From positions 1,488,001 through 1,552,000 of the forward strand of contig NC_003155.5 in the NCBI RefSeq assembly GCF_000009765.2: a stretch of 64,000 nt of DNA, given 5' to 3'. The translations under genes and the position numbers were made by a program. This document shows, piece by piece, positions 51,243-61,486 of the stretch (its first letter is position 1; each line of letters starts with the position of its first letter). The DNA is from Streptomyces avermitilis MA-4680 = NBRC 14893. Its GTDB lineage: Bacteria; Actinomycetota; Actinomycetes; Streptomycetales; Streptomycetaceae. The notes under the pieces were generated by a model that ran no database searches, had not been told where the DNA came from, and was given only the letters and a program-made list of their open reading frames with translations.

Positions 51243-51740
51243 TCAGCCCTGCTGGAAGAGCTCCGCGGGCAGGGGCTTCAGCAGTGCGTACAGGTCGTCC
51301 GTGATCGGGCGGTCCCAGGCGGCGATGGTCACCAGGACCTTGTCGCTGCGGTCGAACTGCACACAGGAGATCCGGCCCTCGGAGAGCTTGAGGCGGCGGA
51401 CGATCAGGAGGTTGTCCCCCTGCATCACCGGCATGTCCTCGGTCCCGACGACGGTCACCTCCTCCTCGTTCTCCAGCGCGATCAGCAGCTGGGCCACCTC
51501 GAAGGGGACCTCCGACTCGGCGACGTCGCGGGCCGGGGAGCCCTCCGGCAGATTGCCGATGATCATCGCGGGGCCGCGGCCGCCGAACAGGTCGTAGCGC
51601 AGGAAGACGCCCTGGCAGCTGCCGTCGGGGGCGGGCAGCAGGCCCGCGCCGAGATTGCCCGGCCAGTCGCCCGGGTCCATGGCCAGTACGTCGAAGTCAG
51701 GACCGGCGGGAGTGGCGCTGCGGCGGCGGAGGAAGGACAT
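51243..51740 (-). CDS. conserved Streptomyces protein of unknown function
   Basis: 165 residues, no membrane segment or signal. Stretches include DVLAMDPGDWPGNLGAGLLP, GVFLRYDLFGGRGPAMIIGN and RISCVQFDRSDKVLVTIAAW. The length and acidic, soluble makeup suggest a cytosolic protein; the family has no function I recognise. No ribosome site precedes ATG 51740, but TACCAT lies 7 bp before it, so the transcript may be leaderless. Convergent to the amidase gene. Confidence 0.75.
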   Translation of the reverse strand: MSFLRRRSATPAGPDFDVLAMDPGDWPGNLGAGLLPAPDGSCQGVFLRYDLFGGRGPAMIIGNLPEGSPARDVAESEVPFEVAQLLIALENEEEVTVVGTEDMPVMQGDNLLIVRRLKLSEGRISCVQFDRSDKVLVTIAAWDRPITDDLYALLKPLPAELFQQG

Positions 51741-51835
51741 GTCGCAATGGTACGTGCCCGGCGGCGAACCGGGCTCTGGGGGCGGCCGCCGCCGGAGGCC
51801 GTGGCGGGCCCCGGTCCCCTCGCAGGTCGGGCCCC

Positions 51836-52262
51836 TCACCGGCGGCCCGGCGGCGCCCTGCGGGAGATGACCTTGCGGCGGCTGATCCGCCCGCCGTGAT
51901 CGCCGAGCACGGCGGATTTCTCGTCCGTCGCGCCGCCGGTGGTGCCGTCCGCGTCGCTGCCGATGCCCTGGACAGAGCACGCACCTGCCATCGGCCCGAC
52001 GCGGTGGGCACGACGTTCGTGAGGTGGTGGGCGACCGGGTCGCCGGGCCGAGCGCGCGCGACGCGTCCCGGCCGGCGGTGATGCGCTCCAGGGCCGGCTG
52101 CCCGAAGCCGCAGGGCCGGCTGCCCGAGCCGGTGATGCCGCAGACCGCATCGCATCGCATCGGTGGTGAACAGCGCGCCGAGCCGGTCCGGATTCCCGGC
52201 GTCGGACAAGTTCCCATGCGGGGCGAACAGTTCGGCGATCGCCGTGGGTCGTCGAAGCCGGG
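51836..52262 (-). pseudogene. SnoaL-like (NTF2 fold) protein, frameshifted
   Basis: Three frames together give a degenerate SnoaL-like protein: AIAELFAPHGNLSDAGNPDR then LGALFTTDAMR at the start, PVAHHLTNVVPTASGRWQVR in the middle, and TDEKSAVLGDHGGRISRRKV at the end. The order matches the cone-shaped NTF2 fold (elbow at LTNVV, final strand GGRISRRKV). At least two frameshifts separate the parts. Such proteins act as cyclases or hydroxylases in aromatic pathways. It is dead here. No other gene in 51741-52467. Confidence 0.55.
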
Positions 52263-52467
52263 CGCCAGGAGAATCCTGCTGTGATCGGCAGGATCCTGCC
52301 CCCGGCCGGGGGCCGAGCGGGGGTTCGGCCGCCCCCGGGCGGTGAGCCCGCCGAGATCGTCCGCGGGTCTCTCATGGTCGTCGTGCCGGATGGTCGGGGC
52401 GGGGTCGAGGGCGACGCGCGCGGGCCGGCGGACCGACGCGCCTGACGTCGGCCCGCCCGGCCTCCGC

Positions 52468-52710
52468 TCACGTCAGGTCGAACTCCCCTTCGCGGGCCCC
52501 CGAGACGAACGCGCCCCATTCCGCGGGTGTGAAGATCAGAGAGGGGCTCTCGGGGCGGCCGCTGTTGCGCATGGCGATGAACCCCTCGACAAAGGCGATC
52601 TGGACGTCTCCCCGTCCTCGGCTGCTGGATTGCCACTCGGCCTTGCTGAGGTCCAGTTCCGGCTTGTCCCAGCCCGCGAGTGGATGCTCCTTGATGGTGC
52701 TCTCGGCCAC
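52468..52710 (-). CDS. DUF397 domain protein
   Basis: 80 residues: KAEWQSSSRGRGDVQIAFVE, FIAMRNSGRPESPSLIFTPA and EWGAFVSGAREGEFDLT form the DUF397 fold, a Streptomyces-specific family often next to XRE-type (DUF5753) regulators and linked to development. No such regulator is beside it. GTG 52710 has GGGAGGAG seven bases upstream. Function unknown. Confidence 0.85.
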   Translation of the reverse strand: MAESTIKEHPLAGWDKPELDLSKAEWQSSSRGRGDVQIAFVEGFIAMRNSGRPESPSLIFTPAEWGAFVSGAREGEFDLT

Positions 52711-52793
52711 GTCCGTACTCCTCCCGGTTCGTCGTCCGCCGCCAGCCTAGCGATCGGTCACGGCGGCGGACAGGCCACGTGAGGGGGAGGGCC

Positions 52794-53960
52794 TCACAAG
52801 ACCGGGGGCTCCGCCCCGACCAGCCACATCGAGAAGAACTGCGACCCGCCGCCGTACGCGTGCCCGAGCACCCTGCGAGCCCCTTCCACCTGGTGTTCTC
52901 CGGCCTGGCCGCGCACCTGAAGCGCTGCTTCCGCGAAGCGGATCATGCCGGAGGCGCCGATCGGATTGGTGGAGAGGACCCCGCCCGACATGTTGACGGG
53001 CAGGTCCCCGTCGAGTTCCGTCACCCCGGACTCGGTGAGCTTCCAGCCCTCGCCCTCGTCGGCGAAGCCGAGGTTCTCCAGCCACATGGGCTCGTACCAG
53101 GAGAACGGCACGTACATCTCCACGGCGTCGATCTCCCGGCGCGGGTCCGTGATCCCCGCCTGCCGGTAGACGTCGGCCGCGCAGTCCTTGCCGGCCTGCG
53201 GTGAGACCGCGTCCTTGCCGGCGAAGAGGGTCGGCTCGCTGCGCATCGCGCCGCCGTGCAGCCACGCGGGCGGCCGCGGCGAACGGGCCGCGCCCGCACG
53301 GTCGGTGAGGATCATCGCGCAGGCGCCGTCGGAGGACGGGCAGGTCTCCGAGTAGCGGATCGGGTCCCACAGCATCGGGGACGCCTGGACCTTCTCCAGG
53401 GTGATGTCGTGTTCATGGAGGTGCGCGTACGGATTCTTCAGTGCGTTGCGGCGGTCCTTGTACGCGACCAGGGAGCCCACGGTGTCGGGGGCGCCGCTGC
53501 GCCGCATGTACGCGCGTACGTGCGGTGCGAAGAAGCCGCCCGCCCCGGCGAGCAGGGGCTGCTGGAAGGGGATCGGCAGGGACAGGCCCCACATGGCGTT
53601 GGACTCGGACTGCTTCTCGTAGGCCAGGGTCAGGACGGTGCCGTGGACGCGGCCCGCGATCAGGTTCGTGGCGACGAGGGCGGTGGAGCCGCCGACCGAG
53701 CCGGCCGTGTGCACCCGCAGCATGGGCTTGCCCACCGCGCCGAGCGCGTCGGCGAGGTACAGCTCGGGCATCATGACGCCCTCGAAGAAGTCGGGCGCCT
53801 TGCCGATGACCACGGCGTCGATGTCGGCCCATGTCAACTCGGCGTCCAAAAGGGCCCGTTGGGCCGCCTCTCGGACAAGGCCCGCGATCGAGACGTCCCG
53901 CCGGGCGGCCACGTGCCTGGTCTGGCCGATGCCCACGACGGCCACGGGCTCCTTGCTCAT
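52794..53960 (-). CDS. thiolase-domain protein (lipid-transfer/Ltp type)
   Basis: 388 residues of the thiolase fold without the usual catalytic cysteine at position 90; the segment reads RVHTAGSVGGSTALVATNLI. Later SETCPSSDGACAMILTD, and MSGGVLSTNPIGASGMIRFA and LGHAYGGGSQFFSMWL keep the C-terminal GHP-like layout. This is the SCP2-thiolase/Ltp group; Ltp aldolases act with DUF35 proteins in sterol side-chain and related breakdown. ATG 53960 has AAGGAG and overlaps the upstream stop by 4 bp (ATGA), so translation is coupled. Substrate inferred only. Confidence 0.85.
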   Translation of the reverse strand: MSKEPVAVVGIGQTRHVAARRDVSIAGLVREAAQRALLDAELTWADIDAVVIGKAPDFFEGVMMPELYLADALGAVGKPMLRVHTAGSVGGSTALVATNLIAGRVHGTVLTLAYEKQSESNAMWGLSLPIPFQQPLLAGAGGFFAPHVRAYMRRSGAPDTVGSLVAYKDRRNALKNPYAHLHEHDITLEKVQASPMLWDPIRYSETCPSSDGACAMILTDRAGAARSPRPPAWLHGGAMRSEPTLFAGKDAVSPQAGKDCAADVYRQAGITDPRREIDAVEMYVPFSWYEPMWLENLGFADEGEGWKLTESGVTELDGDLPVNMSGGVLSTNPIGASGMIRFAEAALQVRGQAGEHQVEGARRVLGHAYGGGSQFFSMWLVGAEPPVL

Positions 53961-55006
53961 CGCGGGTCTCCTTCGAGTAGGGCGACCAGGTTCTGTTGCA
54001 GGCAGGGACCCGAGGTCGCGTGGGCGAGCGCGCGGTCGGACTCGCCGCGGTGGATGCGGGCGGCGGCCTCGCCGATGCGGATCAGTCCGGCCGCCATGAT
54101 CGGGTTGGCGGCCAGTGCGCCCCCGGACGGGTTGACGGTCACGCGGTCGTCGAGCCGCAGCGCCCTGCGCAGGACCACCTCCTGGGAGGTGAAGGGCGCG
54201 TACAGCTCGGCGGTGTCGACGGGGCGTTCGAAGACGCCCGCCTTCTCGGCGGCCAGGCGGGTGGAGGGCGAGTCGGTCAGGTCACGGACACCGAGGGCGT
54301 GTGCCTCGATACGGTGGTCGATGCCCCGGATCCAGGCGGGCCGCGCGCACAGCCGGCGCGCCCGATCCCCCGCCGCGAGGACGACGGCGGCGGCTCCGTC
54401 GCCGACGGGCGGGCAGTCGCCGGTACGCAGGGGACGTACGACATAGTCCCCCTGCGGCACCGAACCGCTCAGCTGCGCATGGGAGTTGGTGGCGGCCGAC
54501 GCACGGCTGCGGGCCGCGACACCGGCCAGTGCGGGCTCGTCGGCGTGCCCCGCGTCGATGAGCGCCTGCGCCTGAAGGGCGGCCAGGGCCACGGAGTCCG
54601 GCCACAGCGGCGCCACGTAGTACGGGTCGAGCTGCCGGGTCAGGACGTCGCGTACAGAGCCGGGTGACGACTTCCCGTACGCGTACACGAGCGCGGTGTC
54701 GGCGTCGCCGGTCAGCAGCTTCGTCCACGCCTCGTACAGCGCCCACGCCCCGTCCATCTCCACATGTGACTCGGAGATCGGCGGCCAGGCGCCCACCCCG
54801 TCGAGCGCCATGGTGAAGGAGAAGGCGCGGCCCGCGAGGTAGTCCGTGGAGCCCGAGCAGGTGAAGCCGATGTCGCCGGTCTTCAGGCCGGCCTGGCCGA
54901 GGACGTCGTGCAGGACCGGGATGAGCATCTCCACCTCGGAGAGCTCGTCGCTGGTGCGCCGGTGGTCGGTCTGCCCGAAGGCGACTACGGCGATCTCGCG
55001 CGTCAC
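53957..55006 (-). CDS. thiolase-domain protein, second copy of the operon
   Basis: 349 residues. It begins IAVVAFGQTDHRRTSDELSE and carries the thiolase fold with GFTCSGSTDYLAGRAFSF (a Cys in place near the active loop), HVEMDGAWALYEAWTKLLTG, GAAAVVLAAGDRAR and the C-terminal NPSGGALAANPIMAAGLIRI. Its partner gene at 52794 has a similar build. Heteromers of two thiolase-like chains plus a DUF35 protein are known for Ltp aldolases. GTG 55006 overlaps the DUF35 stop by 4 bp (GTGA), with AAGGAG five bases upstream. Confidence 0.85.
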   Translation of the reverse strand: MTREIAVVAFGQTDHRRTSDELSEVEMLIPVLHDVLGQAGLKTGDIGFTCSGSTDYLAGRAFSFTMALDGVGAWPPISESHVEMDGAWALYEAWTKLLTGDADTALVYAYGKSSPGSVRDVLTRQLDPYYVAPLWPDSVALAALQAQALIDAGHADEPALAGVAARSRASAATNSHAQLSGSVPQGDYVVRPLRTGDCPPVGDGAAAVVLAAGDRARRLCARPAWIRGIDHRIEAHALGVRDLTDSPSTRLAAEKAGVFERPVDTAELYAPFTSQEVVLRRALRLDDRVTVNPSGGALAANPIMAAGLIRIGEAAARIHRGESDRALAHATSGPCLQQNLVALLEGDPR

Positions 55007-55953
55007 AGCAGCTCCTTGTACGTCTCGTAGTCCGCGTCGGGTTCGCCGGTGGGCCGGTAGTGGTCGGGGTGACGCCCGCCGTCCGTCCATACCGGCTCGA
55101 CGCGCAGACCCATGCGCACCTGGTCGTAGGGGATGCCGCCGATGCGGCCGTGCAGCGCGAGGTCCGCGCCGTCCAGTGCGATGTGCGCGTAGACGTACGG
55201 CACTTCGATGTCGAGGTTCTTCGCTTTGATGTTGACGATGCAGTACGTGGTGACCGTGCCGCGCGGGCCCACTTCGACCGCTTCGGATGTGGCGACACCG
55301 CAGGTGGGGCAGGCCCCCCTGGGCGGGACGTAGACCTTGCGGCAGGAGGGGCAGCGTTCACCGACGGTCCGCTGTTCGGCGAGGGCGTCGAGGTGGGCGG
55401 ACTGCGCGCGGCCGGGTGAGTAGACGTAGTCGAGACGGGCCGGGGCGACGATGCCGGTCACCGGGTCGGCGAACCGGCCGTCGTGGCCGGTGGGTTCGGC
55501 CGCCGCGTCGTCGCCGGAGTCGTACGGTTCGAAGCAGGCGATGTCCGTGATGGCTCCGGAGCGTTGCGCGGCCCAGCGGACGCGGACGCGCAGGCCGCTG
55601 TGTACGGCGTCGGGGCCGGCGGCGTCGAGGGCGTGGAGGAGGGCCGTGTCGGCGCCGTCGAGCCTGACCAGGACCCAGGCGAAGGGGGTGTCGAGGGGCT
55701 GGCCGCGGCGCGGGGCGTGGTTCCAGGCCCAGGTGGTGACGGTGCCGGTGGGGGCGACTTCGACGAGGTCGTGGATCTCCTCGGCGGTGACGGGGTCGTA
55801 CTCGACGGGTGGGACGAGTGTGCGCCCGTCGCCGGTCTTCACGCCGAGGAGCACGCGCTCGCGCAGACCGGTGAGGAAGGCGCTCTGGACGGGGCCGAGT
55901 GAGCGGGTGAAGGGGAACTCCACGACCAGGGGGGCTTTGAGGACTTCGGGCAC
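55003..55953 (-). CDS. DUF35 OB-fold/Zn-ribbon acyl-CoA-binding protein, double
   Basis: 316 residues. The N-terminal half looks like an OB domain (TVTTWAWNHAPRRGQPLDTP, AWVLVRLDGADTALLHALDA); the second half has a zinc ribbon, ERCPSCRKVYVPPRGACPTC, followed by another OB fold (GTVTTYCIVNIKAKNLDIEV, PYVYAHIALDGADLALHGRI). DUF35 proteins attach to thiolase-like partners in aldolases and bind acyl-CoA. GTG 55953 has GAGGAG. Its stop overlaps the next gene start. Fusion of two OB parts is typical of the operon family in actinobacteria. Confidence 0.88.
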   Translation of the reverse strand: MPEVLKAPLVVEFPFTRSLGPVQSAFLTGLRERVLLGVKTGDGRTLVPPVEYDPVTAEEIHDLVEVAPTGTVTTWAWNHAPRRGQPLDTPFAWVLVRLDGADTALLHALDAAGPDAVHSGLRVRVRWAAQRSGAITDIACFEPYDSGDDAAAEPTGHDGRFADPVTGIVAPARLDYVYSPGRAQSAHLDALAEQRTVGERCPSCRKVYVPPRGACPTCGVATSEAVEVGPRGTVTTYCIVNIKAKNLDIEVPYVYAHIALDGADLALHGRIGGIPYDQVRMGLRVEPVWTDGGRHPDHYRPTGEPDADYETYKELL

Positions 55954-55976
55954 GGGGACTCCTCGTGGGGGTCGGC

Positions 55977-56777
55977 TCAGGTGCGCCTGTACACGGGCGG
56001 GCGCTTCTCGGCGAAGGCGCGGGCGCCTTCCTTGGCGTCGGCGGTGTCGAAGACCGGCCAGCCGCGCTTCAGCTCGGCCGCGAGTCCGTCGGTCTCGGTC
56101 ATCTCCGCGGTCTCGTACACGGAGGCCTTGACGGCCTCGACGGCGAGCGGTCCGCAGGCGTTGATCCGCCCGGCGATCTCCAGGGCCGCGGCGAGGGCGG
56201 TCCCGTCGGGGACGACATGGCCGACGAGCCCGATGCCGGCCGCCTCCCGCGCCGGGTACGGGCGTCCGGTCAGCAGCATCTCCAGGGCATGGGTCCGCGG
56301 GATCTGGCGCTGGAGGCGGACCGTGGAGCCTCCGATCGGGAACAGCCCCCTCCTGACCTCGAACAGCCCGAAGGTCGCGGACTCGCCGGCGACCCGGATG
56401 TCGGTGCCCTGGAGGATCTCGGTGCCGCCCGCGACACAGGGGCCCTCGACGGCGGCGATCACGGGTTTGCGGGGACGGTGGTGGCGCAGCATCGCCTTCC
56501 AGTGCAGATCGGGGTCGGCCTGGAGCCGGTCCCGGTACTGCTGCCCTTCCATCCCCTGGCCGGCCAGGGCCTTGAGGTCCATCCCGGCGCAGAAGGCACC
56601 GCCCGCGCCGGTGAGCACGACCGAGCGGACCGCGTCGTCCTCGTCGGCCTCGACCCAGCCGTCGTACAGGCCGACCAGCATCGGCAGCGAGAGCGCGTTC
56701 CTGGCCTCGGGCCTGTTGAGCGTGAGCACCAGTGTGGCGCCCTCGCGCCGCACGGTGAGGTGTTCCGTCCCACCCAT
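55977..56777 (-). CDS. crotonase/enoyl-CoA hydratase family protein
   Basis: 266 residues. LVLTLNRPEARNALSLPML and VLTGAGGAFCAGMDLKALAG (oxyanion region), KPVIAAVEGPCVAGGTEILQ, DIRVAGESATFGLFEVRRGL FPIGG are clear crotonase landmarks; the second glutamate lies in EVRRGLFPIG. It hydrates or isomerises enoyl-CoA intermediates. ATG 56777 has GGGAGG. First gene of the minus operon, followed by DUF35 and the two thiolases, and divergent from an acyl-CoA synthetase, all fitting a side-chain degradation route. Confidence 0.9.
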   Translation of the reverse strand: MGGTEHLTVRREGATLVLTLNRPEARNALSLPMLVGLYDGWVEADEDDAVRSVVLTGAGGAFCAGMDLKALAGQGMEGQQYRDRLQADPDLHWKAMLRHHRPRKPVIAAVEGPCVAGGTEILQGTDIRVAGESATFGLFEVRRGLFPIGGSTVRLQRQIPRTHALEMLLTGRPYPAREAAGIGLVGHVVPDGTALAAALEIAGRINACGPLAVEAVKASVYETAEMTETDGLAAELKRGWPVFDTADAKEGARAFAEKRPPVYRRT

Positions 56778-56841
56778 TGCCGTCCTCCCGTCAGACAGGC
56801 TCTCTGGAACGAGAACAGGTTGCAGTAGGTGCGGGACCAGT

Positions 56842-56876
56842 ACAAGAGTTTTCTGACAGACAGTCAGATTTCTTGT
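56842..56876. promoter_or_regulatory. operator-like inverted repeat between crotonase operon and acyl-CoA synthetase
   Basis: TCTGACAGACAGTCAGA (56852-56868) is a perfect 6-bp inverted repeat with a 5-bp spacer. Weaker outer arms ACAAGA (from 56842) and TCTTGT extend it. It sits between the divergent starts at 56777 and 56964 and is a good TetR-type site candidate. No regulator gene lies next to it. Confidence 0.6.
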
Positions 56877-56963
56877 CCCGGGGCCCTTCCCAGTTGCGTC
56901 GGCCTTTGCTCTGATGACCGTCGAGCCGATGGATGCCAGGCGTGCCCGGGGTCAGGAGGAGCG

Positions 56964-59473
<2,510 letters not shown>

Positions 59474-59503
59474 CCGGGTGCGGGCCGGTGTCGGTACGCG
59501 TCG

Positions 59504-59531
59504 GGGCTCGGGGACCGCATCACCCGAGCCC
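59504..59531. terminator. bidirectional stem-loop terminator
   Basis: GGGCTCGGG and CCCGAGCCC pair perfectly over a 10-nt loop between the converging phosphodiesterase and GAF genes. Confidence 0.65.
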
Positions 59532-59570
59532 ACGGCCGCGACCTCGACGAGCCGTGTGGGAGGGCGGCAT

Positions 59571-60623
59571 TCAGCCGCGGTACCCGGCGCTCTCCGCGCG
59601 CTGCCCGGGCATCCCTCCCGGCAGGCCACCCGCGCCCAGCCGCTCGAACCGCTCCTGGACATTGGCCGCGAAGGCCCGCTGCTCGGATCCCGCGAAGTCC
59701 TGCCCGGTGGTGTTCATGGCCACCGTGAGCACACCGCTGATCGGGGCGGCCGGGGACGTGCGCACCGGTGTGCACAGGAAGTTGAAGTCCTGGAGGGTGT
59801 GGGAGTCGTACGTCTGGATCGACGCCCGGGCCAGCGTGGCCGCCTGTCCCGTGTGGAAGGCGTCGTCCATCGCGCCGAAGACGCCTATCGCCTCGAGGCC
59901 GGGCAGGACGTGCCGCCCGGGGCTGAACTGCGGGACCAGGCCGAAGGCCGAGCCCTGCTTGCCATTGGCGTAGCGCAGCAGATGGTCGGGGCCCTCGGTG
60001 AGCATGATCGGGAACGGCGCACCGTCGAAGACGGCGAACAGCTCCTGCTGCTGGGCGAGCAGGCTGTCACGCAGCTTGAAGTCGGACAGCAGGGTCTCGG
60101 TGAGCTCCTGCATGCCCTCGCGAAGACCGCGGTCCCAGGTGCGGGGCTTCATGTCGGCGACGCACACGGTGCCGAGGATCATGCCTGTGTTGTCCCGCAG
60201 CGGGGTGCCGAGGTAGGAACGCACGCCCAGGTCGTTCACCAGCGGGTTGCCCTTGAAGCGCGGGTAGTCGAAGACGTCGTCCAGAGCCAGTTGGGAACCC
60301 TGGGCCACCACATGGGGGCAGAATCCGTAGTCGCCGGGCGCTTCCCGGGAGAGGTTGCTCAGATCGAAGGCGATGCCTCCGCTCTCCGGGCTCACCTTGT
60401 CGTCGGGCGAACCGGACGGCACGTACATGCCGCGGAACATCTGCCGTTCGTCGTTGATGAAGTTGACCATGGCCAACGGAGACTGGGTGAAGCTGGCCGC
60501 GAGTCGCGCGATGCGGTCGAACGTGGCCTCCGCCTCGACGGTATTGAGGCCGAGAACCTGCAGTCGCAGCCTGCGCTGCTCGCTCGCGAGCCGGGCCGGA
60601 TCGGAAGATGAGAGGGGGTCCAT
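59571..60623 (-). CDS. GAF domain sensor protein with PAS-like region
   Basis: 350 residues. The GAF fold is at about 30-185: FDRIARLAASFTQSPLAMVN, INDERQMFRGMYVPSG, YGFCPHVVAQGSQLALDDVF, SYLGTPLRDNTGMILGTVCV. A PAS-like part follows (FAVFDGAPFPIMLTEGPDHL, LRYANGKQGSAFGL). No HTH, kinase or phosphatase domain is present, so it may act as a partner protein sensing light, redox or ligand. Cys in YGFCPH could take part. No good ribosome site precedes ATG 60623. Confidence 0.85.
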   Translation of the reverse strand: MDPLSSSDPARLASEQRRLRLQVLGLNTVEAEATFDRIARLAASFTQSPLAMVNFINDERQMFRGMYVPSGSPDDKVSPESGGIAFDLSNLSREAPGDYGFCPHVVAQGSQLALDDVFDYPRFKGNPLVNDLGVRSYLGTPLRDNTGMILGTVCVADMKPRTWDRGLREGMQELTETLLSDFKLRDSLLAQQQELFAVFDGAPFPIMLTEGPDHLLRYANGKQGSAFGLVPQFSPGRHVLPGLEAIGVFGAMDDAFHTGQAATLARASIQTYDSHTLQDFNFLCTPVRTSPAAPISGVLTVAMNTTGQDFAGSEQRAFAANVQERFERLGAGGLPGGMPGQRAESAGYRG

Positions 60624-61486
60624 GGGATCAGATGAAATCAGAATCCCGGCTTCCGTGGATCACCCCTCCCCGTATTTTCCGCATCAGGTGCCTCACACTC
60701 AACGCACTTGACCCCGCCGGGACTTGACTCGAAAGGTCCGCTGATGCTCGCGTGACCGTGCCGCCCCACCGGCCCCTCGCAGTTACCCAACCTCAAAGAC
60801 TGTCCACATACTTCAAGGTTTCAACCTTCGACGATCACTTCCCGCCATTCCTTGAGCGGCCATCGAGCGGAAACGATTTTGCATACGACAATCGTGCGGT
60901 GGGCTGGTTTTCGACGCTGACGCGTTCATTCCGTCACGCCATCCAATGGTCGAACCTGAGTTCGGACACGCGATGGCGGGGCGGAAGTGATACGTCCCTC
61001 TGCCGGGGCCCGTGCGTACCGAGTTGTGGCGATACGTCTGCGAGAGAGGGCACAGCGGAGTGGGTCAGGTGCGGTTCGAGCCGCGGGCGTCCCGCCGGGG
61101 GCGGGTGCGGCAGGACCTTTTCGGTCAGAGCGCCATACGCGATTTCACGCCACGATCCACGCCGCCGCCGACGGCCCGAGACTCCGTGCGAGGCGACCAC
61201 TCGCCGGCCCGGTCAGAGGTGATGGCCGCTCGGGGCACCGAGCCCGACTGAGCGAGGAGCCCGGTACGACGACGTCCGGGGCTCGAACCACTTCGTAACC
61301 CATCCTCATCCCGCCCGGAAACGGGGGTCCTGGCGGCATCGCGGCGCGAGAGACGGCAGGGGAGCCGTCCACAGGCGCCGCTCCCAGGAATGCCGTGGGG
61401 CCACATGTCCCCGCCCGGGAGCCATGCGGCAAGGTCAACTGCGCCATCGCGTACGGACAGTGGCGAAGGATCGAAAGGGATTGCTC
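60624..61486. other. gene-free, lower-GC region before the polyketide genes
   Basis: The stretch is clearly less GC-rich than its surroundings from 60750 to 60960 and holds the perfect palindrome AAGGTTTCAACCTT (60815-60828). No credible gene was found; short frames have poor composition. It probably carries the promoter and regulator sites of the cluster starting at 61487, or marks its boundary. Confidence 0.5.
60815..60828. promoter_or_regulatory. palindrome AAGGTTTCAACCTT in the cluster promoter region
   Basis: A perfect 6-bp arm palindrome with a TC centre in the AT-richer zone 660 bp before the polyketide synthase gene. Could be a SARP, TetR or LuxR-type site; no regulator gene is visible here. 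Confidence 0.4.
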
